Below are positions 1 through 8,209 of a stretch of 36,533 bases of DNA, piece by piece. The position numbers and the translations under genes were made by a program. Origin of the DNA: Rheinheimera sp. (lineage in GTDB: Bacteria; Pseudomonadota; Gammaproteobacteria; Enterobacterales; Alteromonadaceae). Location: the NCBI GenBank assembly GCA_003482455.1, contig DMYW01000008.1:23793-60325 (forward strand), given 5' to 3'. A model generated the notes under the pieces. It did no database searches. It had not been told where the DNA came from and worked only from the letters and a program-made list of their open reading frames with translations. Each line of letters opens with the position of its first letter. Position 1 is the first letter of the stretch.

Positions 1-32
1 GCGCCTGTTTAGGCTTTGAGCGACGCTTGAGC

Positions 33-578
33 TTAGGCTTTACGGCGGCGCAACAACGCTAGCGCAGGTAACAGCAACAGTGCAGTGGCTGGCGCTGGCA
101 CAGGTGTTGGGTTCACGTAAGGTGGAACTTGCAAGCCTTGGAACGTCAGATCCACGTTAGTCAGTGCCAGTTTAGGCAGCAATAAGGTATTCAGTGCCGT
201 AAACTTAAAGGTGACTAATTGCAGCGGCTGACCGGCTTGTTGTGCTAACAGTTGCGGCAAGTCGTCATCCAAAATGCTGCTGTACATGCTAAACAGTGAC
301 ACGACACCATCATCCGCTAACCAAGCCATGTTTAATGCAGGTGAACCTGCCACATCTAACACGGGAGAAAACTCCGCGTCGATGTAGCTCAGATCCAACG
401 ATTCGAACAAGGCATCCAAACCAAAATAGGTCAACGCATCGTTGTAGTCGCTCAACCAGACACTGGCAAACACGTCATCGCCTTGGGCGTATTCAGGTTG
501 ATCAAATTGCACGCTGATCTGAGTTGCTTGAGCGCTGAATGCAAAGAAGGCAAACAGCACGGCAAATAATTTTTTCAT
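33..578 (-). CDS. Secreted PEP-CTERM-like protein with possible cohesin-like domain
   Basis: A 181-residue exported protein. It opens with a signal peptide (KKLFAVLFAFFAFSAQA, cleavage near residue 19). It ends with a proline-rich stretch, the motif VPAPATALLLLP, and a final RRRK cluster, which is the layout of PEP-CTERM sorting tails (short motif, hydrophobic helix, basic end). The middle part resembles bacterial cohesin folds: an early ISVQF strand, a YAQGDDVFASVWLSD segment, and a late LVTFKFTAL...LALTNVDL segment. That assignment is by eye and uncertain. The ATG at 578 is preferred over the TTG at 581 because GGAG lies 7 nt before it. The gene follows the dockerin-bearing nuclease by only 17 nt on the same strand, so the two are probably co-transcribed and may interact. 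Function is otherwise unknown. Confidence 0.75.
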   Translation of the reverse strand: MKKLFAVLFAFFAFSAQATQISVQFDQPEYAQGDDVFASVWLSDYNDALTYFGLDALFESLDLSYIDAEFSPVLDVAGSPALNMAWLADDGVVSLFSMYSSILDDDLPQLLAQQAGQPLQLVTFKFTALNTLLLPKLALTNVDLTFQGLQVPPYVNPTPVPAPATALLLLPALALLRRRKA

Positions 579-595
579 CAATAAACTCCTACTAC

Positions 596-3124
596 TTATT
601 TAATCGCGCAACTTGGGTAAGTGCACAGGAACAACATGGCGCGTGCATCTAACGCATCTACTTTGCCATCTTTGTTGAAGTCATATTTCAATGGCAGTTT
701 GCTGCCGCTGCGCAATAACTTGTTGAATAACAACACGTCGTTGTTGTCGACGTCACCGTCTACGTCCAAGTCCGCTGGGTTGTTACCGGCTAATTTCAGC
801 TCGACGAGCACTGGATCATGGTCAGAGGCGCGGAAGGCGCTTGGCGCATAATAATCTGCTTGTTGTGACACGGTTTTGAACTCAGTGTTGTAGTCAAACA
901 GCGTGCTTTCGTCGGCATTGATATGCCATTCCATCGCGTAACTAACTTGACCTGACAAGCTGGTGCTGGCCAAGGCGTGGTCCAGATAACCCAATTCACC
1001 GTTGAATTGATACGAGTAACCGGCTTGGCCATGGTATTTCTCAATCAAGTTCACAAAGCCACCGTTGCTTAGGGTGATGATCGGGTCTTCTTTGGCGTAC
1101 GAGTTCAAATCACCAACGATCAACACGTCTTTGTCGGTTGAGCCGGTTGGGTTGGTTGCTAACCAGCTCAGCAACTCTGTGGCCGCTTGCACACGCGTGG
1201 CGTTCCAGCAACCTTGACCATCTTTCAAATCGCGGTCGACATTGGTCGTGCCTGATGGGCAGCTGCCTTTTGACTTGAAGTGATTGACGGCTAACGTGAA
1301 CACTTCACCGTTGCTGTTTTGTTTAAAGGTTTGCACCAAAGGTTGGCGGCTACCATAACTAAAAGCGCCGGTATTGATGGTGACTGCGCTGCCGACTGGC
1401 GTGACTTTGGCAGGTTTGTAAATGATAGCAACAGTAATGGCATCCGAACCTAACTTGGTGGTGCCAGGCACTTGCACGAATTTATAGGTATTGGCACCTT
1501 GCACTGCGTTCAAGCGATTGACGATATCTTGCAGTGCACTGTCACTGCCGTAACCGTCGTTTTCAACTTCCATCAGACCTAACACATCGGCATTAAGACC
1601 AGACAGAGCTGCGGTCATTTTCGCGGCTTGGCGGTCCATTTCGTTTTTGTCGGTGGCACCACGTGCAGTTGGGAAACCACCACCTAAGCCGTCTCCGTTA
1701 AAGAAGTTCAGTACGTTGGCACTGCCCACTTTTAAGGTACCGACGTTGCGCAGGGCTGGTTGTTCTGTGCGAGCGTTGCTGGCGGTGAACGTCACAGTAC
1801 CTTCTGGCAATACCCGCCACGCACTGAAGCTGTAATCCAGCACAGCACTGAAAGGCGCCACTGTGTCGCCATTGCGCACTGGGTTATTCATCGACAGGGC
1901 AGGTGCTGGGAATTTTACGACTGCTGGGTTTTTGCCTGGCTGCATATCATCCAGAATCAGTTTGTCACGGCTATTGCTGTCGGCTAGCGCGATTGCTTCT
2001 GGGGTGCTTGGGCGGAACTGGTTAGTCGGGGTGAACAAACGTTTTGATGACAAGGTCATCTCGCCGTAAGTGCCTAAATCAAACAGATCCGTGACCACTA
2101 ACGTTTGTGGTAAACGCACCAGCATGCTTTCCAGTTTCTCAAAGTCATTGAGAGAGCCAACCGGCAGGGTTAATTCAGTGCTTTGCAGCGCTTCACCTGT
2201 ACCACAGTCGACTAAGCCAGCCCGGCGAATTTGGGTCTTTTTGAAGTACTCTTCGACTTTACCAAGCACACGCACTTTGCTGCCGACTGCTGGATAGTCA
2301 GTGGCTGTGTCGTTGTATACAAACAGACCTTCAGACGTGGCGTTATCCGCGTCTTGGTCGGCCAGCTCTTCTTGGACATAGAAGCCGGTGGCAGAAGTCA
2401 CGACTTTGCTGACGACCGCTTCAATGACTAAGGTTTCGCCAACTTTTGGTGAAACATCAACTGTGCCTTGAATTGCACTGATCTTGGTGGCGCTGTCATT
2501 ACACGCGCCGATCACCACTGCAGGTGGTGTTGTACCGCCACCACCTGTACCGCCGCCAGTGCCGCCACCATTGGTTGGGCCGGCATGACTGCCTAAATTA
2601 TCAAAGGTATCTTTGGTGAAAAAATCCCACTCGACTGTTGGATCGAATGCATCAGCACCGTTGGTATCGCCTTGGCTAACGGTGGCTTTACGCACGAGTG
2701 TTTTGTCCACAGTGACGTTGCCATTGCTGCCCCAGCCGGTGCCTGGGTCAAGGCCAATTTGGCCGAACACGTCCACTAAGGTGGTGCCTTTATACAGGGC
2801 TATCGCGTCATCACCATTAAAGTTACTGGTACCCATGGTCATGTTGCTTTTTGCCGCAAGTGTTGCAACAGAAGCTGTGTCTGTGATCACCAAGGTAGCG
2901 CCAGGTTGCAACACGCCAGACAAATTAATGGTTTTTGTCGGGGCAGTGCCACCGTTGAAATACATCTTGATGTTATAAGCTGACAGATCAATCGGCGCCG
3001 CATCTGGGTTATAAATCTCCAGTGCTTTGTTGTTCGACGACCCTTCGACATACTCCGAAAAAAATGGCTCGGCATGAACAGCCGGGGCCAGCAATGCTGC
3101 AAGCAGCAACATGTTAAATTTCAT
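596..3124 (-). CDS. ExeM/NucH-family extracellular endonuclease with C-terminal dockerin
   Basis: An 842-residue secreted nuclease. In order: signal peptide (1-18, ending AVHA); lamin-tail-like domain with SEYVEGSSNNKALEIYN (about 19-165); Gly/Thr linker (about 185-200); OB-fold-like region (about 205-330); endonuclease/exonuclease/phosphatase domain (about 460-780) with GSANVLNFF, LMEVENDG, VNHFKSKG, VGDLNSY and a terminal SDHDPV; then residues 785-842 with two Ca-binding repeats (DLDVDGDVDNND and DFNKDGKVDALD), which make a type I dockerin. The EEP motifs carry the metal and catalytic Asn, Glu, Asp and His residues, so activity on DNA outside the cell is expected (nutrient scavenging or extracellular DNA in biofilms). 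ExeM relatives often end in a GlyGly-CTERM anchor; here a dockerin takes that place. The ATG has GGAAG 5 nt upstream. It is the first gene of a two-gene operon. Confidence 0.92.
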   Translation of the reverse strand: MKFNMLLLAALLAPAVHAEPFFSEYVEGSSNNKALEIYNPDAAPIDLSAYNIKMYFNGGTAPTKTINLSGVLQPGATLVITDTASVATLAAKSNMTMGTSNFNGDDAIALYKGTTLVDVFGQIGLDPGTGWGSNGNVTVDKTLVRKATVSQGDTNGADAFDPTVEWDFFTKDTFDNLGSHAGPTNGGGTGGGTGGGGTTPPAVVIGACNDSATKISAIQGTVDVSPKVGETLVIEAVVSKVVTSATGFYVQEELADQDADNATSEGLFVYNDTATDYPAVGSKVRVLGKVEEYFKKTQIRRAGLVDCGTGEALQSTELTLPVGSLNDFEKLESMLVRLPQTLVVTDLFDLGTYGEMTLSSKRLFTPTNQFRPSTPEAIALADSNSRDKLILDDMQPGKNPAVVKFPAPALSMNNPVRNGDTVAPFSAVLDYSFSAWRVLPEGTVTFTASNARTEQPALRNVGTLKVGSANVLNFFNGDGLGGGFPTARGATDKNEMDRQAAKMTAALSGLNADVLGLMEVENDGYGSDSALQDIVNRLNAVQGANTYKFVQVPGTTKLGSDAITVAIIYKPAKVTPVGSAVTINTGAFSYGSRQPLVQTFKQNSNGEVFTLAVNHFKSKGSCPSGTTNVDRDLKDGQGCWNATRVQAATELLSWLATNPTGSTDKDVLIVGDLNSYAKEDPIITLSNGGFVNLIEKYHGQAGYSYQFNGELGYLDHALASTSLSGQVSYAMEWHINADESTLFDYNTEFKTVSQQADYYAPSAFRASDHDPVLVELKLAGNNPADLDVDGDVDNNDVLLFNKLLRSGSKLPLKYDFNKDGKVDALDARAMLFLCTYPSCAIK

Positions 3125-3415
3125 AGGTGCTTCCGTCGCAAGATGATAGTTGTGTTTATTTATTGTTTAAATTGGTCAAAATTTGTATCGCAGATCTGAC
3201 CAGACGGTGCACAATAAATAACCTTTGTGACAATTTCAATAAACACTTATTAAGGTTTTTGGAAATTAATACAGCTGCTGTAAAAAAAGCTGACACAATA
3301 GATGACTAACTGATTGATCTACAACGCTGTCAATCGGCGAAAAAAAATTTATGCTAGATAGATGAATTATTTCATTGCACCGCCCAAAAGCGCTACACAT
3401 GAGAAGGCTGGCCTG
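3125..3415. other. AT-rich divergent intergenic region
   Basis: This 291-nt spacer separates the nuclease operon (minus) from the patatin operon (plus), and it should hold promoters for both. The short frames in it have no family resemblance or ribosome binding site and are not called as genes. A spaced inverted repeat, TGGTCA (3173-3178) and TGACCA (3197-3202), lies on the nuclease side and could be an operator. A sigma-70-like promoter is listed separately on the patatin side. A weak minus-strand pair (TTTAAA-17-TATCAT) precedes the nuclease. Confidence 0.5.
3327..3355 (+). promoter_or_regulatory. Candidate sigma-70 promoter for the patatin-glpK operon
   Basis: CTGTCA (3327-3332), a 17-nt spacer, then TATGCT (3350-3355). 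Each hexamer matches 4 of 6 consensus bases and the spacer is ideal and A-rich. Transcription from here would start near 3362, which is too late to translate the upstream ATG at 3362. This supports the ATG at 3416 as the real start. Confidence 0.4.
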
Positions 3416-5770
3416 ATGGATGTCTGGAAGTTTAAGTCGTTGAAATGGCAGGTGGTTTTAGGGCTCGCTGCGTTGCTGTGCCGGCCAGTACTAAGCGCAG
3501 AGCCTGCGCAAAAGCTGCCCGATGCTGTCAACACTGCTGGATTGTGCCAGCAGGCAGTCCAGCGACCTTGTGTGGCTTTGGTGTTAGGTGGTGGCGGTGC
3601 GCGTGGCGCAGCCCATATCGCAGTGCTGGAAGCCATTGAGCAACAGGGTCTGCAGGTCGATATGGTGATAGGCACCAGTATTGGTGCTTTTGTCGGTGGC
3701 ATGTATGCGCAAGGTAAAACGCCGGCGCAGATCCGTGAAATCATCAGGAACTTGCCGTGGGATCAAGGTGCGCGTGACCGAGTAGGCCGACCGGAAGTGT
3801 CACCGCAAGCGCGGCATCAACGTGATGCGTTTCCGATCCAACCCGATTTAGGAGTTGGCTACAAGGGGTTAAAGTTACCGCGCGGTGTGCTGCATGGCCA
3901 GTCGATGGCGACGTTAATTGAACAGGCCTATGGTTTGGTGCCTGAATTGCACAGTTTTGACCAACTGCCGATCCCGTTTCGAGCTGTGGCCACCGATCTA
4001 GCGACCGGTGACGCTGTGGTGCTGCAGCAGGGTAATCTGCTGCATGCGGTGCAAGCATCCATGTCTATCCCTGGCGTGGTGCGACCATTTGAATGGCAAG
4101 GCCGTTTATTGGTGGATGGGGGCGTTGCGAATAACTTGCCGATTAGCGTGGCCAAGTCATTGGGGGCGCAGCGAATTATTGCGGTGGCCATCGATGCGCC
4201 GCTCTTGAAACGCGAGCAGCTCGAAGATGCCGTCGCCGTCACTGAGCAACTGACCAATTTTCTGGTGCAAAAAGCCGTGCAACAGCAGATAGCATTGCTC
4301 GAGCCCACGGATGTGCTGCTCAAGCCGCAGACGGAACAATTAGGCACCTTGGACTTTGAGCGGTTTCAAGATGCCTACCGGGGGGGCGAATTGGCGGTTC
4401 AAGCGGCATTGCCGCGCTTGCGTCAGTTGGTCGCCGAGCAGCAGGTGGCGCAGTCACAGCTGGCGGCGGCGGGGCACGATTCTGCTCAACTCGCCACAGC
4501 GACTGTCACGTCTGTTACAGCCCAGCGACCAAGCACAGTTACTTTGTCTGCTATTGATTTGCACAATCAAACTTTTTGGTCTGACGATCGGTTGCTGCAG
4601 CGGCTCGATTTACCCTTGCATCGCCCGTTAACCTTGGCGCAAATTCAGGCCGGAGTGCGCCGCATTTATGGTCTGGATACGTTGGAGCGAGTCAGTAGCA
4701 GCTTAGTGGCCGACGGCGATCAGTACCGGTTAGCCCTCAACGCCAGCGACAAAAGCTGGGGGCCGGCTTATTTAAGTTTCCGCTTGCAACTGCAAGATGA
4801 TTTTCGTAACCAACACCGCTATCAAGTTGCCGGTTCGTATTTGCTGACAGGTTTGTCCAATGCCGGTGGCTGGTGGCAAGCGGATGTGGCGCTTGGCACG
4901 GACAAACGGCTCAACAGCGCGCTTGAGTACCCTCTGGGTGATTCGGATTTTAGTGGTCAGCTGCAAGTCACCCAAAGCCGCAATGTATTGGGATTAGAAA
5001 CCAGCGAAGGCTTGTCCGATGGTGAATTGACCAACCGCGAATTGCTGCTGCGTGCAGGTGTTGGTTGGTCGCCCAGTGATCCTTGGTTGGTCAGTACCAG
5101 CTTGGTGCGTCGTGATGGCCAATATCTGTTGCCTGATCCGTTGGCGCAACAACTTGGCTACAGCGATCTGGCGTATGTGCGCAGAGGCACCGAGTTGTTT
5201 GCTGAATATGACAGCTTGGATCACGCGTTTTTTCCATCGAGCGGCCAGCAGTGGCAACTGCGGTGGCAACATTTGCAAGATGATGCCAAAGCGCGCAGCG
5301 GTGCCAGTGACAGTACCCATCTGCAGTGGCGCGGCGCTTGGAGCTATCGCCAGCATCAACTCGCTGCGCGTGTCCGGTATGACCGCTATCGCTCTGACGC
5401 CTCAACGGTCGCGCTCGAGCAATTTGCGTTAGGTGGGTTGTTGAACCTGTCAGGTTACCCACAAAATTATCTGTTTGGCTCCGAAGTGCGCTTTGCCGCC
5501 TTAATGTATCGCCAAGAATTCAGCTCAGGCCGCTTTAGTTTGTTCCGATCGCCACTGTATTTAGGTGCGTCGTTGGAACGAGGTCAGGTAAAAGACGCCC
5601 GTTTGGGGCTCGTCAGTTTAAATGAACAAGAGCCGTGGTTGTGGGCCGCTAGCCTGTTTGCTGGCTGGGACAGTCCCGTTGGCCCCTTGTATTTGGGGTA
5701 TGGGCAAGCGGAAAGCGACCTGCTGACCGACCCGTATCGATTGTATTTGTCACTGGGAGTGCCGTTTTAA
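3416..5770 (+). CDS. Patatin-like phospholipase with POTRA and outer-membrane barrel (PlpD/RssA-like)
   Basis: A 784-residue protein with the layout of type Vd (PlpD-like) autotransporters. In order: signal peptide (1-28, ending PVLSA); patatin domain with oxyanion loop GGGGARG (58-64), nucleophile motif GTSIG (Ser88) and DGG (Asp234), so the Ser-Asp dyad is intact; a POTRA-like segment near 370-450; and a beta-barrel to the C-terminus, which ends in the aromatic residue F. It is expected to hydrolyse phospholipid acyl chains at or outside the outer membrane. The longest frame starts at 3362, but the ATG at 3416 has GAGAAGG 8 nt upstream and begins directly with a clean signal peptide. The stop overlaps the glpK start (TAATG), so the two are translationally coupled. 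Confidence 0.9.
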   Translation: MDVWKFKSLKWQVVLGLAALLCRPVLSAEPAQKLPDAVNTAGLCQQAVQRPCVALVLGGGGARGAAHIAVLEAIEQQGLQVDMVIGTSIGAFVGGMYAQGKTPAQIREIIRNLPWDQGARDRVGRPEVSPQARHQRDAFPIQPDLGVGYKGLKLPRGVLHGQSMATLIEQAYGLVPELHSFDQLPIPFRAVATDLATGDAVVLQQGNLLHAVQASMSIPGVVRPFEWQGRLLVDGGVANNLPISVAKSLGAQRIIAVAIDAPLLKREQLEDAVAVTEQLTNFLVQKAVQQQIALLEPTDVLLKPQTEQLGTLDFERFQDAYRGGELAVQAALPRLRQLVAEQQVAQSQLAAAGHDSAQLATATVTSVTAQRPSTVTLSAIDLHNQTFWSDDRLLQRLDLPLHRPLTLAQIQAGVRRIYGLDTLERVSSSLVADGDQYRLALNASDKSWGPAYLSFRLQLQDDFRNQHRYQVAGSYLLTGLSNAGGWWQADVALGTDKRLNSALEYPLGDSDFSGQLQVTQSRNVLGLETSEGLSDGELTNRELLLRAGVGWSPSDPWLVSTSLVRRDGQYLLPDPLAQQLGYSDLAYVRRGTELFAEYDSLDHAFFPSSGQQWQLRWQHLQDDAKARSGASDSTHLQWRGAWSYRQHQLAARVRYDRYRSDASTVALEQFALGGLLNLSGYPQNYLFGSEVRFAALMYRQEFSSGRFSLFRSPLYLGASLERGQVKDARLGLVSLNEQEPWLWAASLFAGWDSPVGPLYLGYGQAESDLLTDPYRLYLSLGVPF

Positions 5771-7251
5771 TGCAAAGCAAGCAAGCTATTTTAGCCATCG
5801 ATCAAGGCACTTCGTCCAGTCGCGCTATGTTGTTTAACGCGCAAGGGCAAGTGCTGGCGCAGGCGCAACAAGAGATCAGCTGCAGTTTCCCAGCCGCCGG
5901 CTGGGTCGAACAAGACGGCGAGCAGCTGTGGTGGTCGGTGCTGGCCGTGTGTCGGGACGTGCTGCAACAAGCCCGTTTGTTGGGCGTGCAAGTGTTGGCG
6001 CTCGCTATTACTAACCAGCGCGAAACCAGTTTGTTGTGGCAACGAGACAACGATACCTTGCTCGGGCCGGCTATCGTCTGGCAAGACAGGCGCACCCAAG
6101 CGCAGTGTCAGCAGCTGCGGGAAGAGGGGGATGAAGCGCTGATCAGTCAAAAAACTGGGTTGTGCGCCGATCCCTATTTTTCCGCCAGTAAACTGCAATG
6201 GATGCTTGATGCCTACCCGCAAGTACGGCAACAACCCAGCGATTATGCCTTTGGTACAGTCGATAGTTTTTTAGTCTGGCGCTTGACCAAAGGTACAGTG
6301 CACGCCACCGATACCACCAATGCCAGTCGTACCAGCTTGTTTGATATCAACCATTTACGTTGGGACGACCAACTGCTGCAGCTGTTTAAAGTGCCCAAAG
6401 CCTTATTGCCTGAAGTACGTCCCAGTGCCGGTCATTTTGGCTATTGTGACATCAGCTGGTTTGGTGAACGTTTGCCGATTTTAGCCGTGGCTGGCGATCA
6501 ACAAGCAGCGGCGTTGGGGCAGGGTTGTATAGGCGCAGGCGGTTTAAAAAGTACCTATGGCACTGGCTGTTTTGCGCTGCTGAATACCGGCGAGCAGCGA
6601 CTGCAATCGAAACATCAACTGCTGAGCACTGTGGCGTACACTGTGCAAGGCACCACCCATTATGCGCTGGAAGGCTCGATTTTTATCGCAGGTGCCGCGG
6701 TTAAATGGCTGCGTGATCAACTTGGCGTGATCCGCAGCGCCGCTGAAACTGAAGCGCTGGCGGCATCCCTGCCGGATAACTGCGGTGTGTATTTAGTCCC
6801 AGCGTTTACTGGCTTGGGCGCGCCTTATTGGCGGCCGGAATTGGCCGCGCAGTGGAGTGGCTTAACCTTGTCCACCGGCCGGGCTGAACTGTGTCGTGCT
6901 GTGCTTGAAGCGGTGGCGTATCAAACTTACGATTTATTGATGGCAATGCGCGCCGATGGGGCGACATTAACTCAATTGCAAGTCGATGGCGGTATGGTCA
7001 ATAACAGCTGGTTCTGCCAGTTTTTGGCCAATTTGCTGCAAGTGCCGGTGATGCGACCGCTCCAAACCGAAACCACTGCCTTTGGTGTGGCGCTGCTAGC
7101 AGGGATTGAAGTGGGCTGGTACGCCGGTTTATCAGAACTGCCGAAACTAGTGCAAGCGGAAAGTTGGTTCAAACCGCAGCCTGATCCATTGCGCGAGCAA
7201 AACTTAGCCGGCTGGCAACAAGCGGTCGCTCGGCTGCTGGCAGGGGCCTGA
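5770..7251 (+). CDS. glpK: Glycerol kinase
   Basis: A 493-residue FGGY-family kinase, close to the usual 495-505. It phosphorylates glycerol with ATP to sn-glycerol 3-phosphate in the cytoplasm. Visible motifs are DQGTSSSR near the N-terminus (ATP site), TNQRET, IVWQDRR, DTTNASRTSLFDI, the catalytic AGDQQAALGQ-like segment (written AGDQQAAALGQ here), TYGTGCF and late VDGGMVNN. Start and stop are fixed by overlap or near-contact with the flanking genes. No glpF, glpD or glpR is nearby; instead it follows a phospholipase gene. A route from acyl-glycerol breakdown to glycerol 3-phosphate is a reasonable inference. Assignment to glycerol rather than another FGGY sugar rests on the DTTNASRT and WQDRR motifs. 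Confidence 0.95.
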   Translation: MQSKQAILAIDQGTSSSRAMLFNAQGQVLAQAQQEISCSFPAAGWVEQDGEQLWWSVLAVCRDVLQQARLLGVQVLALAITNQRETSLLWQRDNDTLLGPAIVWQDRRTQAQCQQLREEGDEALISQKTGLCADPYFSASKLQWMLDAYPQVRQQPSDYAFGTVDSFLVWRLTKGTVHATDTTNASRTSLFDINHLRWDDQLLQLFKVPKALLPEVRPSAGHFGYCDISWFGERLPILAVAGDQQAAALGQGCIGAGGLKSTYGTGCFALLNTGEQRLQSKHQLLSTVAYTVQGTTHYALEGSIFIAGAAVKWLRDQLGVIRSAAETEALAASLPDNCGVYLVPAFTGLGAPYWRPELAAQWSGLTLSTGRAELCRAVLEAVAYQTYDLLMAMRADGATLTQLQVDGGMVNNSWFCQFLANLLQVPVMRPLQTETTAFGVALLAGIEVGWYAGLSELPKLVQAESWFKPQPDPLREQNLAGWQQAVARLLAGA

Positions 7252-7252
7252 T

Positions 7253-8092
7253 ATGCTACAAAAACTGCTGGCTCATATCGAAGCCGGTAAACCGGTGAAT
7301 TATCAAAAACTGCTGTCGTTGTTGCCGCCAGCCTTTCAGGCGCAAAAGCAGCAATTGTTTCGGGTGAAAGCCTCGGGGGCTGGCAAGTGGCAGGTAACGA
7401 TCGCCGATCCGGCATTGTTCGCAGCACTGAAACAAAGTGCCCACGCGCCGCAAGACCGCATCATTGCCAGTTTTCAAGGCAATAGCCATGCGCACCCGAC
7501 GTCTCAATCCTATGTACTGGTGTATCACCAACAGCACTGGCAGCTGCAGCAGACCGCCATGGATAGTGGCATGCCGGTGCGTCCTGATGTGGTGGTTTGC
7601 CAGGGCGTTGCCAGCGGCGATGTGCAGATAGCACAAGGTTTTGCCAGCAAAGACAACTTATTGCTAATTGAAAACGAAGAGAGTTTTTTTCGCCTCGAGG
7701 CAGTCTTTCGTGCAGCAACGGCCATGACCACAGAACCATATTCACTGGCACGCTGGGATGTGGCGCTTGCCGCCGGCTCACGGATTGGTGGCGCCTTGCT
7801 GCAGCCTTTTTTGGCGCACTACTCGCGGATTGTCTGTGCGTTTGACTATGATGCGGCGGCGCTGGAGTTGGTCGATCTACTGCGCGCTCGGCTTGGCTCG
7901 CGCGTGGAATTATTACTCCCGCCAGACTTGTCGCCGTGGCAGGCGCTATTTAAAGTCGAACCGAAACAAAACGCGAGTTTGCAAAAAGCCATCATGCTGG
8001 CCGACAAACATGGCTGGATCGATTTAGCCGAGACCTTCCGTCAACGTAAGCGCTTTCTTGAGCAAGAACTGCTGCTCACTGCAACGGGGTAA
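7253..8092 (+). CDS. Toprim-like protein resembling the JetD/DUF2220 nuclease domain
   Basis: A 279-residue cytoplasmic protein beginning 1 nt after glpK. The C-terminal half looks like the Toprim domain of JetD-type (DUF2220-like) proteins: LLLIENEESF with an acidic residue at Glu140, then VCAFDYDAAALELVDLL with Asp198 and Asp200 in the DxD position, and a closing RKRFLEQELLL that resembles the leucine/glutamate end of that family. The N-terminal 110 residues are not recognised. In known systems JetD is the nuclease of the Wadjet plasmid-defence complex, but no jetA, jetB or jetC gene is in this window. The assignment is by motif only. It may be a DNA-processing protein that shares the glpK transcript. 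Confidence 0.6.
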   Translation: MLQKLLAHIEAGKPVNYQKLLSLLPPAFQAQKQQLFRVKASGAGKWQVTIADPALFAALKQSAHAPQDRIIASFQGNSHAHPTSQSYVLVYHQQHWQLQQTAMDSGMPVRPDVVVCQGVASGDVQIAQGFASKDNLLLIENEESFFRLEAVFRAATAMTTEPYSLARWDVALAAGSRIGGALLQPFLAHYSRIVCAFDYDAAALELVDLLRARLGSRVELLLPPDLSPWQALFKVEPKQNASLQKAIMLADKHGWIDLAETFRQRKRFLEQELLLTATG

Positions 8093-8147
8093 ACTTTTTC
8101 ACTATTTGCCGCAGAAACTATCGCCACGTACCGAATCTGACGTTAAT

Positions 8148-8165
8148 ATCGGTGCAAATACCGAT
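8148..8165. repeat. Short inverted repeat upstream of the TPR-like gene
   Basis: ATCGGT-gcaaat-ACCGAT is a perfect 6-bp palindrome with a 6-nt centre, placed 45 nt before the GTG start at 8210. It lies in the only gap (117 nt) between the Toprim gene and the TPR gene. It could be an operator or a weak hairpin; there is no T-run to make it a terminator. Confidence 0.35.
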
Positions 8166-8209
8166 GATCACTGAGCGAATGGACCCGCAGTCTTTCAGGA
8201 AATCTACCC

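Noticed and set aside
1..32. Direct repeat of TAGGCTTT near the left edge as a terminator or mobile-element end
   Set aside because: Two short direct copies only, with no hairpin or inverted ends, and the window edge cuts off the context.
2527..2575. Gly-rich repeat in the nuclease gene as a possible repeat element
   Set aside because: It encodes an in-frame Gly/Thr linker between two domains and needs no other explanation.
3127..3309. 60-residue plus-strand frame in the nuclease-patatin spacer
   Set aside because: No ribosome binding site, no family resemblance and AT-rich composition typical of a promoter spacer.
3362..3415. N-terminal extension of the patatin protein from the ATG at 3362
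   Set aside because: It would put 18 polar residues before a clean signal peptide, and the likely promoter -10 ends at 3355, leaving no leader.
7253..8092. A Wadjet (JetABCD) defence island
   Set aside because: Only a JetD-like Toprim protein is present; no jetA, jetB or jetC gene lies within the window.
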